The notes beneath the pieces were generated by a model. It was given only the letters and a program-made list of their open reading frames with translations. It ran no database searches and had not been told where the DNA came from. Shown here piece by piece: positions 27,322 to 39,949 of a stretch of 64,000 nt of DNA (positions within the stretch are counted from its first letter, which is position 1; the number at the start of each line of letters is the position of its first letter). The stretch covers positions 2,365,927-2,429,926 of the forward strand of contig VZDJ01000047.1 in assembly GCA_008694505.1 (NCBI GenBank). The letters are read 5' to 3'. This DNA comes from Cyanoderma ruficeps (Eukaryota; Chordata; Aves; Passeriformes; Timaliidae). The translations under genes and the position numbers were made by a program.

Positions 27322-27475
27322 TTTGTGTCCAAAGAAGGGCAACGAGGCTGGTGGAAATGTTCAAAAAATGTGTAGATGTGACACTTAGGGACAGGATTAA
27401 TGACGGACCTGGCAGTGTTAGGTTAATGGCAGGACTCAATGATCTTGGAGATTTTCCAATCCTGCTTTGAGCTGT
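27322..27475 (+). mobile_element. CR1 LINE fragment with internal deletion
   Basis: It starts with the CR1 segment 'AAGAAGGGCAACGAGGCTGG' and jumps directly to the 3' segment 'AGATGTGACACTTAGGGACA', then 'GGCAGTGTTAGGTTAATGGC' and 'CTCAATGATCTTGGAGATTT'. The middle few hundred bases expected in a full CR1 tail are missing. Confidence 0.88.
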
Positions 27476-28319
27476 AGGATGAGTGGAGTCATTCTCTCTC
27501 CTGAATCCACTCGGTTTCCCCCTCCTCTCCTGCCCCCAGGACCACTCAGCACAGTGGGAGAACAGGACGGGCACTCAACACCCCACACAGAGACACAAAA
27601 CTGTGTCCTTTGTTCCCAACAGGGAGTTGCCAAGCCCTGTGGTCCCCGTTGGTGTGGCAGCTCAGAGCTGTGGAATTGCAGCCAGGATGCCACTGCAAAT
27701 CCAGCTGGACCACCAGCTACTCACAGTATTCAGAGGGCTGCCAACCCAATTCCAACCCAGTCACTTTAAAGAGGATTCAGCACACACTGAGAACCCTGCT
27801 TTCAAGAAAGTCCAGGAGTTAAAACAGATCCCTCAGAATGAAAAGGCCCGCTGGTTTCTGAAAAGTGCAAACCACACTGCCAGGTGCTCCTCTGTGCTGG
27901 CACCCTCATCCACCCTGCAGTCAGCAACCAAGGGCATTTAATGCCCCACACACAGCATCTTTCCCCAACCCTCCTCACTTCCTGCTGAAAGATCAGTCTC
28001 AGCAGAATTAGAGAAGAAGGAATGTGGGAAAGGACAAACACGAATGCTTAGCAGGAATTGGCTTCTCTGCCTGTTTCTTCTTTAAAAAAAAGAAGTGCTT
28101 TTCTAGAACAATGCAGTGCAGAATAACCACTCAGCTTTCTGTTTTCAAATGAATTTGTCTTCCGTGTCCACAGCAAAAAGTTAAACTCAACAAAGGGCTG
28201 CTCAGCACTTCCCCTTCATTGACGTGCTGTGTCCTCCCATTCCAGTCTGGAGACAATTTTAGCCCAGCTAAGGAAAGCTTGTGGCCAAGGGCTTGACACA
28301 ACAACTCCCCGGGCAGGGA

Positions 28320-28570
28320 CATCTTCCCCTAGACCAGGCTGCTTCAAGCCAAGTCCAAACTGGCCTTGAACAGTTCCAGGGATGGGGCATCCACACCATG
28401 GGTAACCTGTGCCAGTGTCTCACCACCCTCATAGTGAAGAATTTTGTCTTAATATCTCATCTAAAGCAGCCTTCTGTCAGCAGGAAGCCCTTCTGCCTTC
28501 TCCTGTCCCCACAGCCCCTGTAAAAGTCCCTCTCAAGTTCTCTGGCAGGCCAGGCCATAGAGAGTTTTGT
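28320..28570 (-). mobile_element. CR1 LINE fragment, antisense
   Basis: The plus strand carries antisense CR1 text: GGCCTTGAACAGTTCCAGGG, 'ATGGGGCATCCACACCATGG', 'CAGTGTCTCACCACCCTCAT' and 'AAGAATTTTGTCTTAATATC'. Diverged and coding nothing. Confidence 0.85.
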
Positions 28571-28979
28571 TGATTACCAGGAACTGAAACTCATTTAAAA
28601 ACAGGGCAGAGAAAAAAAATATATATAGAAGAGTTAATTACAAACCAGGATAACATTCCAGGAGAAAGGTGTCAGAGGTCGATCGTTTATCTTCATTCCA
28701 CATGGAAGGGAAAATTTGTATCTTTACACATTTGTTACAAATGATTTAAAGGATCGCTTTTAAAGGTAAGGGGAAACTGTAAGAGGCTGGTCTGTGAAAG
28801 CAATGGGAACAACCCAGCAGCAGCAACTGGTTTTGTAACGCTAACGATCAATCAGGAGAAATCCAGCCTCTCCTGGGAGGAATTTGTCTCAAAAAGGAAA
28901 TAATAAATGAGAGAACTGGAGTCAAAATACCAGTAAGGAAGAACAGATGCTGCCACAGCAAGATTGAAACAGTCTAGCT

Positions 28980-29290
28980 CCTTGTAAGCCCTGTTTGCTG
29001 CTTCCCCACTGCTCTGTTGCCATATCTGTATAATTTATTCCAAAGCAAATTTATTATTTTAAAGACTCCATGGAGAAGGCTGTGCGTGTGCTAAGGGACA
29101 CAGCGCTGACTATTTCTTGCTCTTGCACACTATTATCAGAGTCTTTGCCTAGTCTGGGATTTAGCAAGACTTTTAATTAACGGCTTCCAATGGTACATCC
29201 ACACTGGAAAGATTTCTCTCATTGGCTAATTAGTCTGCTGTCTTAATTAGGCAAGTCAGTTTTACGTCCTCGTCGCCTTGCACGGGAAAC
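28980..29290. other. Candidate conserved non-coding block in intron 1
   Basis: A repeat-free AT-rich stretch with TATAATTTATT, TTTTAATTAACGG, GGCTAATTAGTC and TTAATTAGG cores within 240 bp. The cluster of homeodomain-like TAAT/ATTA sites is denser than in the surrounding intron. Confidence 0.35.
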
Positions 29291-29597
29291 CCTGGTTTTC
29301 CCACCTAGGTTTTCCCTCAAGTCAGTTCCCAGCTTTTCTGCCCTGACTTGCTTTTTGGAAGGACTTAGAGCAAGGTGCTGGCAGACAGCGTTGCCTCACC
29401 TTTCCATGCGAGTCTAGACCAGGCAGGGAATTTGTTTTGCTTTGTTCACTGCAGCTGTTCTGAACACAGGGCCCCCTCGAGCCCCCAGCAAGGTCCTGGG
29501 TCATCAGGAACTGGCTCATCAGCATCTGTCAGGGACAAGAGTGCATTGCCTTACAAATTCTCTGTTGTCCCATGAGAGTAACGCCAGTGCCAGTGGG

Positions 29598-29655
29598 GTT
29601 GGAGTGAGATGATCTTTAAATCATCTCTTCCAAAGCAAAGCATTCTCTAATTCCG
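29598..29655 (+). mobile_element. Probable short CR1 3' remnant
   Basis: The text GGGGTTGGAGTGAGATGATC followed by TTTAAATCATCTCTTCCAAA resembles the CR1 3' segment ending 'GATGATCTTTAAGGTCCCTT'. Only about 55 bp is recognisable, so the call is tentative. Confidence 0.5.
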
Positions 29656-30301
29656 TCCCTGAAGGACCAGAAGACCAGAGCATGTGCCAGAGATGTTCAA
29701 TCCTCCTCACCTGGGTGAGAAGTGACCTGAAGTCGGGCACCTTGCAGCAGGCTGGGTTTGTTGGACTGCTCAGGGCCCAAACATCTCTCAGCGAGGAATG
29801 CAGGTGGGACATCTGCAGGAGCTGCAAACCTGTGCCTTGCCAGGGACAGCAGAGCTGTGACTGCTGCTGCCCCTCCTCGGTCTGACTGCTGGCCATGGTG
29901 GCAGCTCTCAGCACACAGGGCTGCCTCTCCCCAGGCAGGGATTCACTCAGCAGCCTCCCACCACGTCTCCATCCCGTTCCCACCACACCTGCCCCTCCTT
30001 CTCCCACCACACCTGTGTTTTTCTGCAAGCCCTCACACCAAATTTCTGCCTTCCCCACAGAAACTCCCACGGGTGAGCACAGCAGAGGCAGAGTCTGCAA
30101 TCCATACTGTAATGTCTGACCATTTTGGTGCCTATCAGCTACACCTACTCCTGAAGTGTTTTGTCAGCAAGCTTTCCACTTAGTCCAATTAACTTTGACT
30201 AATCACTTTTGATTAGCAGAAAGACTGCTTAAGACACAAGCCGTGATGGCAGAGCTCACCACTGACTTAATGCTCACATCTTAGGTACAGTAGGAAATAT
30301 T

Positions 30302-30375
30302 CTTTTTATTTCTAGTCTTTATTATTTCTAGTCTTTCTTTATTTCTAGTCTTTCTTTATTTCTAGTTTTTTTAAT
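30302..30375. repeat. T-rich minisatellite, 16-17 bp unit x4
   Basis: Copies of TTTATTTCTAGTCTTTC recur with ATTTCTAGT at 30308, 30324, 30341 and 30358. A stray copy lies at 30414 after an A/T-rich patch. Confidence 0.92.
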
Positions 30376-30599
30376 TTCCTTTTTAAAATATTATTTAAAA
30401 AAAATTTTTTTTTGATTTCTAGTCTTCCCTTGAAAAAGCCAAGATATAACTCTGCCTTGACAACATGACCTTCTACATAAAGGCCCCAGCATAGTTCATT
30501 CTAGCTTAATTTCTCCCTGCAAAGCAGAGCGCTGAAAACTGCGAATATTTTTGGAAAGGCCAGATAGAAACCAGGCAGAACTAGTGATGGGAAGCAGAG

Positions 30600-30965
30600 G
30601 ACAGCTAACCCTTCAACTCATCTTCACTTTGGAACATCTCTCCTACGAAGGAAAGGCTGAGAGAGTTGGGGGTGTTCAGTCTGGAGAAGGTTCCAGGGAG
30701 ACCTCACAGCACCTTCTATACCTAAAGAGATGAAAGATCTCTTTCACCTTTCTTTCCTCTAAGAAAAATAGGGACAGGCATTTTAGCAAGGGCTGTTGCA
30801 CTAGGACCAAGGGGCAATGGGTTTAAATTAAAAGAGGGTAGATTTAGATTAAATATTAGGAAAAGATTTTTTACTATGAGGATGGTGAGCCACCAGTATG
30901 GGTTGCTCAGAGAGGTGGGAGGTGCCCCATCCCAGCAACATTCAAAGCTTGAGAGAAAAGCAGGA
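30600..30965 (+). mobile_element. CR1 LINE fragment
   Basis: Plus-strand CR1 text in the normal order: 'GAAAGGCTGAGAGAGTTGGG' then GTTCAGTCTGGAGAAGG, a region corresponding to 'GACCAAGGGGCAATGGGTTT', then 'TAGATTTAGATTAAATATTA' and 'AGAGAGGTGGGAGGTGCCCC'. The terminal part is eroded after about 30960. Confidence 0.9.
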
Positions 30966-32127
30966 ATACTAACTGTGGCAACTCCAGACTACTCCAAATG
31001 CTGCTGGAAACCTCTTCCAGGAATATTCTATGTTGTCATGACTTGTCTCTGTATCAGGAATTGGAAAGGGTGTTTACTACACTTGAGGTAAAGCTAATGC
31101 ACCCAAGGCTCACATCTCCATGGCACCACTGGGCAAATTTTTCCTGAATTTCAGCTCTGACCTCCTCCCTGAACACACAGAGAAGCCACAGGACTGTCCT
31201 GGGGGTGCTGGAAGGCTGGGCAGTCAGTCACAGGGCCTGGGGTTTGCTCTCATTTGGGCTGGCTCATGTCAGCCCTGCAGAGAAGAGCTGAGAGATCTCC
31301 ACCACCTTCCCAGCACTCCACAACTGAGACACTGTTCAGAACGTTCCAGAGCATCTCAAAGATGAGGAGACAGGACGTGTAGAGACTGAAGAACTGTCTC
31401 TAGAGACATTGAGGCTGAAGAACAAACCCAGCTGGCAAAGGTGTAGTAGTAGGGGGAGACTGCCCAGCCATCCAGCCCTGGCACCTCTGGCAGTGCCAAC
31501 ACAGGGATATGACCCAGACAACTCCAGGGAAAAGCTGCAGGTAGGGAATGACACAACGCACAGCCCTTGTCCTCAGACAGCACGGGGCCAGGCTAATGAC
31601 ACAGGCCATTGTTCTCCCAGTCTGTTTAAAAGAGCAATGATTTGCGTGGATGTTGGCTTTGGAGTACGTGCTTGGCAATGCCAGCGGATAAACACAGAGG
31701 GTTTCCACGGAATACCATTTCTGAAAGAAACACGTTTGAGTTATTTTTGAAATATTATTAAATCCAGTAGTGAATATTTTGAATGTGGTATAATCCATTT
31801 TCCTAGAAACCTGCCAAGAAAAACTGACAGCAGGACAAGGGGAAGTGCCACCACGCTGCCATCCCTGTCCCACTGCTCCCTCAGGGACGGGAGCCTCACA
31901 CGCCTCCCTCCTCCAGCAGTGAGCCTTAAAAACACAGTTCCCATCAGCTCTTCCCTCACCAGGCAAGCCTGGATCCTTCCTGCTGCTCTCCTGTGAGCCA
32001 GGGATCCTCCATCAGCCCAGGGAAGCCCCACAGCCGAATGCTGACAAATGCATCCAAGGCAAAGCCAACGAAAAGGCTGGGCAGGGGTATCTCAGCAGCC
32101 TGCAGGTGAGGCTGAGGGCCAGAGAAT

Positions 32128-32203
32128 GGCCCAGTGAGGTCTGGATGGCTGCTGCCACTGAAACTGGCCCAGTGAGATCTGGATGGCTGCTGCCACTGAA
32201 ACT
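32128..32203. repeat. 38-bp tandem duplication
   Basis: Two adjacent copies (32128-32165 and 32166-32203) of GGCCCAGTGAGGTCTGGATG and onward, differing at one base (AGGT versus AGAT). A recent local duplication. Confidence 0.93.
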
Positions 32204-34037
32204 GGCCTGCAGATGCAAGCAGGAGACAAGCAGGTGGGTTGGGTGGGTGCAGAAGGATCAGCCCTGAGCACAAATCAGCACCTCTCTGTTTTCAGTAGTT
32301 CCACCCTAAAAGCAGAACCCAAATCCATACCCAGGCACCAGGACTCCAGTTTTCTACTCTCTCTTATCTCCTCTACCTGCTGTTCACTCCACAAACCCTC
32401 CTATGCCACGTTTGTGTGCAAGTCCAGGGATAGTTTAAGCTGCAGTGATCACCTAAAGGAATAGGGTCCTGTTGGGAAAGATGAGATGGGTGCTCCTGCA
32501 GGTCCCACCCTGCAGCACATGGGAAAGAAAGTTAGTTACTCTGCACGAGTCATTGGAAAATCCTGGACCACCTGCAAAACATCTCCTTTACCTAAATGGC
32601 TCCTTCTGAATCTCCTCACAAGTGGGACAGAGCTAAAGCCACCAGAGGAGCCCTGTGTCCCCATCCTGGCTGATGCAGGGAGGCTGCTCCCTCCCTCCTG
32701 GCTGTCAGGCAGCATCCCCCGGGGCAACACAGGCCAGGGCTCCTTTTCCTAATGCACCCAAATGCAACTCTGCTCTGGACTTCACCCATCCCATTAAGAG
32801 AAAATCTGATCTGTTCTCTGCTGCAGTATCTGCAGAAATAAAGCTCACAGCTGAGGTCTGAAGGCCAGACAACAGGCCAACCATAAGTTGAGCCTGTTTT
32901 GTCCTTGAAGTGTTTCTCCCAGTCCTTATCTCACTCATTAAGTGTTTGCTAATTTATTTTTTTTTCCTCTCTCCGCTGCCCAGCTGTAGCAGGGGAGGGT
33001 GAGCAAAAGACTCTCGTGGGTGCCTGGCACTGGGCCAGCCTCAAACCACAACAATTCCTCTCAAATCACGTATTTGTCACTTGACCACCTACCATCTGCC
33101 TCCCAAACCACTGGTGCACCTGGAGTGCACGCTGAGTGAGCACTGCTGACTTACTGAGTGACTAACAGTGCTCCAAATCCATTCCCCGGCCACACACCCA
33201 GGACTTACAGTGCTGTGCTCAAGTCCTGCTCCAAACTGAGGTTTGGGAGTGGGAGGAGCAAAAAAAATTTCTGCTGGGAGTCACACAGAGTTTCACAAAG
33301 GGGCTCCTGAGGTCCAGTGTTCCTAAAAATACTCACATCTACATGGAGACTTTTTTCCCTAAAAAAAAAAAAAAAATAGAAAAGGAAAAAATTGCAAACC
33401 CAAATATTGGAAGCTTTGACCTCACAGAGTTGATGGGCTGGAATCCCCTTGGGAACCCCAACGGAGCTGCATGAAGGACCAATTTAGAAATATTTCTGAA
33501 GCTAGTGTTGCTACAAAGCAACTTAGGAGCTGCTCAATGCCCGAGTGAGCTGCTGCTTCCTCCAGAGCTCTGGGAGCACAGCATGGGAGCAGCACAGCAT
33601 GGGAGCAAGACAGTGGCTGACACAGCCCAGGAGGAGCCCAGAGCAGCACTGCTGGAAGGAGGGACATGCCAGGGCCTGGATGGGAATCCAGCCTGAACCC
33701 TGACCAGGGCAGGAGCAGCTGAATGTGAAGGTGATGCCATCAGAGACTTCTCCAAATCAGTTTGGCCATGGGGCTCCAACACAGCCTGAACAAGTTCTCT
33801 GTGTCACACTGTGCAAAACATCTTCTAGGAAAACACAGGTCAAGACTATTCCCCACTTCATGCTCCTATTGCACTTCGAAGTTCACGCTTCACCTTAATC
33901 CAAATCGATTTTCTCCCAGGTTTCATCCCACTGTCTCTCCTGCTTCTCCCACCTCCTGCAGCCCCACTGCAGCACCCACCTGCAGAGCCACAGGGGCAGG
34001 GGCTGCAGCAGAGGGACAGACCCATCCCCACCTGCGC

Positions 34038-34325
34038 CCACAGGCAGCGCTGACAGAACGAGAGGACACAGCCCCAGGCTGAGCCAAGGGAAATGCAGGT
34101 CGGATATTAGGGAAAAGTTTTTCACGGAAAGAGTGATGAAGTACTGGGATGGTCTGCCCAGGGAGGTGGTGGAGTCACCATCCCTGGATGTGTTTAAAGG
34201 CTGGATGTGGCACTGGGTGCCAGGGTTTAGTTGAGGTGCTGGGGCTGGGTTGGACTGGATGATCTTGAAGGTCTCTTCCAACCCCGTGATTCTGTAATCC
34301 TGGGAATTCTGTGATTCCTGCTCCT
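34038..34325 (+). mobile_element. CR1 LINE 3' end, comparatively well preserved
   Basis: It runs from 'GACAGAACGAGAGGACACAG' through 'CGGATATTAGGGAAAAGTTT', 'CTGCCCAGGGAGGTGGTGGA' and 'GGTTGGACTGGATGATCTTG' to 'TTCCAACCCCGTGATTCTGT' and a final ATTCTGTGATTC tail. It is closer to the consensus I remember than the other copies here, so probably the youngest CR1 insertion in the window. Confidence 0.93.
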
Positions 34326-36189
34326 CTGCTCCCAGAGCCCTCCACACCCCACAAGAGACCACTTCCAACAACTCTGCACCAGCCCTAGAGCCCATGCCCT
34401 CCCTGTGCTGAGCCCCAGCCCCAGCCAGGCCTCTCCAGAGCAGCATTAACCCTGCAGGCACCATTCCCATCACTGGTGGCACAGTGGGGAGCACTGGCAG
34501 CCGGCTGGGCACGGCAAATTCATCCCCCAGCAGCTGGTGCCTCACTAACAGAGCTAAAACCAACCACTGGCATGGTCTGCCCCCCTCCAGAGCTGAGACA
34601 TCAGCCAGCAGCTCACCCCTCTGCTGTCACCCATCCCTGCTCCAAGGGGTGCTGGGTGCCACCCTTCCACATCAGAGCACCCAGCGGGTGGGGAAGGGGA
34701 GACCCTGGAGCGCCAGCCACCTTCTCACTCGCTGTTTAACCAACACACAGCCCGTTCCCCCTCAGCAGAGCCCCCCCAGAAAGCCCAACCACCCGCAGCA
34801 GGGCCCCCCCCTCATTTCAGAGAGCCACGGGCCGAGTACATCAGCAGCACTGGTGGGAGTTTGCTGTAGACAAGTGAATCAGTGGAACAGATGAGCAGCT
34901 CCTGAAGCATCTACCCACAACGTACAGCATGAAGAGATGTAATTTCAGGCTCGTGGCAGATGCTGGAGGGTTTGTGGTGCTAAAAAAAAAAAAAAAAATT
35001 GGAAAGAAAAAAAAAAATCTCAACACCTACATATAATAGATAGCTTTCTAGGACAAGGAAATCCTGCAGTAGCTGGAAGAAAACCAATCACAGTTCCCAG
35101 CTACATTTGAGGTAAGGAAACAGAACGCGGTCCAAAACAACATCTCCTAAAGGTCAGTTTCACAAAACTAGAAAGAACCAGACACAAAAATAACTGAGAG
35201 AAAACATCTAAATATAAGTAAGTGTGACAATGCTTATTGGAGGATGCTTAAAGATGCCTCAGTAGAGCCCTCTTTCCCACCAAGAAAAGCAACAGTAGAT
35301 CTAAAAAAAAATTATTTGGTTTAAAATAGGATTTTTTTTTAAGGCAAGAGCCACACTTAAAAAAAACCAACAAACTCCAAAACACACACCAGAAATACAC
35401 TATAAAATCAGAGCAAATTTTACAGAATTTAACACATTTTATAAAGAAAGCTAAAAGATACTAAAAAAACCCCTAGAGTCAATAGGTCTATCAGGAAAAA
35501 AAGCAACAATCTATCAATACATCAGGTTTGATGCTAAAAAAGCACAGTGAAAGTATCCTGATATAGAGGAGGCAGGAAGTATAAGCACTACTTTTTATCT
35601 TTGCAAATAAGGATGACTTAAATCTCAGCTAGAGCAAAATTCTTTCTCTGAGAAGCGAGTTGGGAAGATCCCCAACACCATCTGCTAACCATCCTTCACA
35701 TCTGTAAGGAGAAAACCTGCACTCGGAGCCTAAGAAGGAGCTCACCCAAATTCCTAACATTGACTCTAAAGAAAAAAAACAAACCAGAAGCATGTCCCAG
35801 GCCAGCCAGGAAGTTCCAGAGGTCTTGAAATAATAAATAATAATTAAAAAAAAGCCCTGCTCGAGCAAACAAAAACTTAGCACGGTGCCAGCATTTCCAG
35901 AGGGCAAACGGCTGAGCCGGGAGGAGCAGGCGGGTCACCCTGCCCGTGCTCCCGACAGGGCAGGGAGCGGCCAGAGCTCGGGGATGGAAACACAACCCCT
36001 GTTAATCAACAGGGTTTTCTGTCTGGAGGGCTTGTCAAACGGATCTAGTATTTCTCCCCAGAGTTTGCATTTGGCTGACAAAGGTGAGCGTGTTGACATG
36101 ACACACACGGACTTGTGTGTGACGCCCGGCTTTGGCCGGGGTGACAGCGCAAGGACAAAAACCCCTCCTGCTATGCAAACAGCCCTGGG

Positions 36190-36383
36190 GAGTGTATATC
36201 CAGAGGATTAAAAAGTTGAGCCCAGTGACTTTGTTAGAGCTGTACCTGTGCTGCTTGCCCCTAGAAGGGTTTTGGATTGTATAGTAGAGTGTATATCCAG
36301 AGGATTAAAAAGTTGAGCCCAGTGACCTGGTCAGAGCTGTACCTGTGCTGCCGGCCCCCAGAGAGGTTTTGGATGCTCAGAGA
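36190..36383. repeat. 97-bp tandem duplication
   Basis: A block starting GAGTGTATATCCAGAGGATT at 36190 is repeated at 36287. The copies diverge by several substitutions (for example TTTGTTAGAGC versus CTGGTCAGAGC), so the event is older than the 24- and 38-bp duplications. Confidence 0.95.
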
Positions 36384-39300
36384 TGATGTTCCCAAGAGTG
36401 AAAAGGGCCTGTGAGGCAGCAGAAATTGCTCTCTGCACACAGAGCTCCAGGCAGCCCTGCTGGGAGACGTGGTTTTCCAGGGAATGCGTGTTTGGGCTGT
36501 GTGCCTGAGTTTGCAGCGAGTTCAGAAGAACTAGAGAAGGGTATTGCCAGAGGCTCTGCCTAGGGAGCAGGCTAGCTCATTGAAAAATATTGGCTGGTTT
36601 TAGAGCCGATTTTCACACTTGTAGAGCTGGCCAGAGGCAGAATGGAAAGCTGTAAACTCAGCCATGCCTTTGGCTGGTCCTGATCCTGCACGTGCCACAT
36701 TATACACGGCTCACTACCACTGTTTCCTCCTTGGGTCCTACTCTGTGCTCAGCGCTCTGAGCACCTCCCAGTAACACGGGACACGTCAACTCACATCAAA
36801 CCTTCCCAGGTGGAAAGAGAAGTCGTGTGATTTCTCTTGAAAGAGCAAGTTCTCCCCAACTCCCCCAGTGCCCAGCGCAAAAGCAGGATGGTCAGGTTTG
36901 TCAAAGTTTTCAGCTGCCAAAAAATTCCACCCCTCCCATAAAGACATTTTTGCTGTGAGAGGAGCAGGGTTATTCCTCACACCCTTCACCCTCAATCATG
37001 TCACTGCCCTGCACTGTGGACATACAGACCAAAGCCTTTTTTTTTTTAACCTCTCTGACCACACAAATATCCCCAAGTGTCCAGGCTGTAGGAAAGTTTA
37101 ACACCAGAAGTTCTCCAGTGTGACTGGCTGAACAGTCAGCTGTGGGTGTGAACTGTCCACCACAAAGGACACCCTGGGGCTTTCAGTGAATTCCACCTTC
37201 CTCTGCCCACGGGCACCACTCACCTCTTGCCTTAGTTCCAGGCAAACGCTGATGTGAGATGCTGCCCAACATTCACACTCTTGTAGCTATGTGCAGTTGT
37301 AGCTGTGGGCAGTGCTGAAGTGACAAGTGACAAATTCTTCAGAAACATCCAGGGGATGGCCCAAAACCCTCACCCTCACAAGAGTGATCATCCATCACAG
37401 CTGCTGAAGCAGTGCCAGTGACACATCCCAGCCTGAACCCAGCTTATCCTGACAATGCAGTTTTGGCTCCAGCTGGGTGACCTCACATGAGCTTGCTCCA
37501 GAAGCGCAGGGTTTGGTCCTTCCAGGGTTTGGCAAGAGCTGACACAGCCATCACAGGTGCCCTTTTCATTTATTGAACTGGCTTAGGGTATATTTGCCCA
37601 TGAGCAGATAAACTCTTTGTCCAAAGGACTTCAATCTGGCTGCTGGGCTCCAGATGAGCCCCTCTCATTCACGTGGCTGCTCACATGTCAGGAGGAGCAT
37701 GAACTGAGCTGAGATCCCTGACTTTTTGTCCTGCATCCAGGGAGGCTGACAGACTGCTGACTTCCCAACACAGGGAGCTGCAGTACTGGCTGAACACCCT
37801 AAGCACGTAGGAGCTTTTTAGCAACACGAGGTGACAACGCTTAGATGCAGGTTAGACATTTTACTGAATCAGACCACCCCCACTGGCCTGACCACCTCAG
37901 CCTCCTGCTGCTGAGCCCCTTCATGATTCAGCACAGGAATTCCCAGTTTAGGCTGTGACTGGAGGGGTAACAGTGCTCAGGTGAACAAAACAGGATGGGT
38001 CTTGGGATCTACCACTGCTTCAAAGTCTGTCACATTGAGTTCCCCACTAGCCACGCTCAAGTTCTGTGTGCAACAAGAGCCACGTCCCCTCAAATCAGGA
38101 AGGTTAGCACTGTTTGCACTTGTCTTGACTTTATTTGTACACACTGACCGCTTGTACAGACAGCAGACAACAGGCTACTGACAAGGACTAAGATCTGGAA
38201 AATATCACTTCAACACAAAGCTGTTCTTTTTCACTTTCACGGGAGCTTTAACTCATCTCACAGTGGAGGCAGTCTTAAAACATGAAATGCATTCAAGTGA
38301 TCAACGATTTGAAAGGTTATAAAAGCAGTTAATAGCTTCAGATCTGCTTGCAGCCAGATAACATAAACAGCTAGTTAACCCGGGGAGAAGGGCAGGGTGC
38401 TTCTTTTTCTTCCCCAGGACCACTGATTACAAGCTTGCAGCACCCACGTTTTAAAGCAAAGCTGAAGAGAAGAGCAAATACCTTTTCCAAGTATACTGCA
38501 GTTTCTCATAAACCCAGTACAGCCTGTCTGTGTACTGTGTGTGCTATGGGCAGCATTTTATGTACCAGTTAAAAAGCAACTCACTATTCGAGGTCACTGC
38601 ACCCAGTGCCTGCCCAAGCCAATGGCCATTTCTGTGCTTTCTATCATTAATAAATCAATCAAATGTTAGAGGCACTGGAGGGAAATTGTCCCGTCAGCCT
38701 GATCCATCAGGTACTTTTACTGAACCCTCTTGAGTTACTGCTTATTTACAGGAGACTGAGAGAGACAGTGAGACATCAGCATCTCAAAATACTTGCAACT
38801 TGCACATCATAAACACCACAGATATTTCATTAAAGCCATTTTACAAGCTATAAAACTGAAGGTCATTTTATGTCTCTCTCTATAAAAGCAGACAGTGATA
38901 TAGTCCTCAGCAAAACATACTCTACAGTACAATTTAAGCAGCACTACACAGACTACTCGAAACTCATTACAGAGCAGCTTATATCCAGAATAAGTTCTCT
39001 GTTAATACTGTTATCCACTACTATTCCTTTGCTTTGAAGGAAAGAAAATCACACCCTCAAATAACACAGCCTTCTTAAAAATACCGAACAATATCAGTTT
39101 AACGATTTTCCTAGATGAATTCATCAGGGAGGTCCATACATAAGGCTACAAAATAAACATCCAAATTACCCGTGATAAAAAAACCCCACGTCAATTCTTC
39201 ACTGTGCTTTCAGCATAGCAGATTTACGACAAAAATACCGAGAGGCTGGGACACAAAAGCAAGTGTACAGCGTCGTAACGGACTCGTCTAAAAAACCCGA

Positions 39301-39774
39301 GCGCTCTGGCTCAGCACCTGACGCGGCACTCGGAGTCGTCCTCACCTGCGCCTCTGCCCCGCTCCTCCCAGCGCGGCTCGGCTGAAGGGACGTGGGCTTT
39401 ACCTGAGCTGGCTCCTCCGTTTGCAGCTGCCTCTGGGGGACAAAAGTTGCGAAAAGTCGGAGGAAAGCAGCAGCAGCAGCGGGACGGGATGGGACGGGCA
39501 GAGAGCGAGCCGGCAGCCCGCTCACCGGAGAGGGCGGGCACCGCTCCGGCTCACCGGCATCCCGGAGCCCCCGGCCGGGGCACATCGCACCCGGGGCTCC
39601 CCCAGCGGAGATGCCCTCCCCAGCCCGGCACTGCGGCTGTGCTCTGGCCGCCCCCCGCGGGCTCCTGCCCGGCCAGCAGCGGGGCCGTGCGGGGCCGGGG
39701 CGCCGAGCCCGGGGCGCGGTGCGGTTGCGGGGCCGCTCCGCTCCGCCCGCCCCCCGCGCCCGCCCCGCGCTCAC

Positions 39775-39949
39775 CGGCGTTGCGGAGCTTCTTGTTCCGC
39801 AGCACGGACAGGATGACCAGCGCGTTGCCCAGCACGTCCACCACGATGGTGAAGATAAGCACGGCCGCCAAGCCGGTGGCCGCTCCCGCCGCCGGGCCCC
39901 TCTCCAGCCGGCAGCCCGGGCAGCTCCCGTTGCTCCCCGGCCGCTCCAT
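39775..39949 (-). CDS. MTNR1C: Melatonin receptor type 1C, coding exon 1 (N-terminus and TM1)
   Basis: This exon encodes residues 1-58 and the first base of the Gly59 codon of a class A G-protein-coupled receptor for melatonin, which in this family couples mainly to Gi/o at the plasma membrane. The protein opens MERPGSNGSC, which I recognise as the start of avian Mel1C rather than Mel1A or Mel1B. Asn7 lies in an N-x-S sequon (N7-G8-S9), a likely glycosylation site in the short extracellular tail. TM1 spans about residues 27-51 and contains the class A G-N-x-x-V signature at 41-45, followed by the ICL1 motif RNKKLRNA. The exon ends in a consensus GTGAGC donor (39774-39769 on the minus strand). 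The ATG has G at +4 but C at -3, so its Kozak context is mediocre; the match to family N-termini decides the start. The exon lies inside a CpG island. The identification is from remembered family sequence, not a search. Confidence 0.96.

Larger units (their letters stand above)
4408..39774 (-). other. MTNR1C: MTNR1C intron 1 (35,367 bp, phase 1)
   Basis: The single coding intron interrupts the Gly59 codon after its first base, directly after the RNKKLRNA loop, which is the standard intron position in vertebrate melatonin receptor genes. The donor and acceptor are described with the exons. I find no further coding exon in it: open frames longer than 100 codons are either repeat-derived or lack any recognisable family. 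It holds CR1 fragments, a solo LTR, several tandem duplications and AT-rich blocks, listed separately. The remaining stretches (about 5.2-9.1, 10.1-15.1, 15.3-20.4, 24.3-26.0, 31.0-34.0 and 34.4-39.3 kb) show ordinary intronic sequence with scattered A-rich and T-rich runs and nothing I can name. Confidence 0.9.

Noticed and set aside
31400..31966. 188-codon minus-strand frame
   Set aside because: No family resemblance; composition and overlapping frames fit chance.
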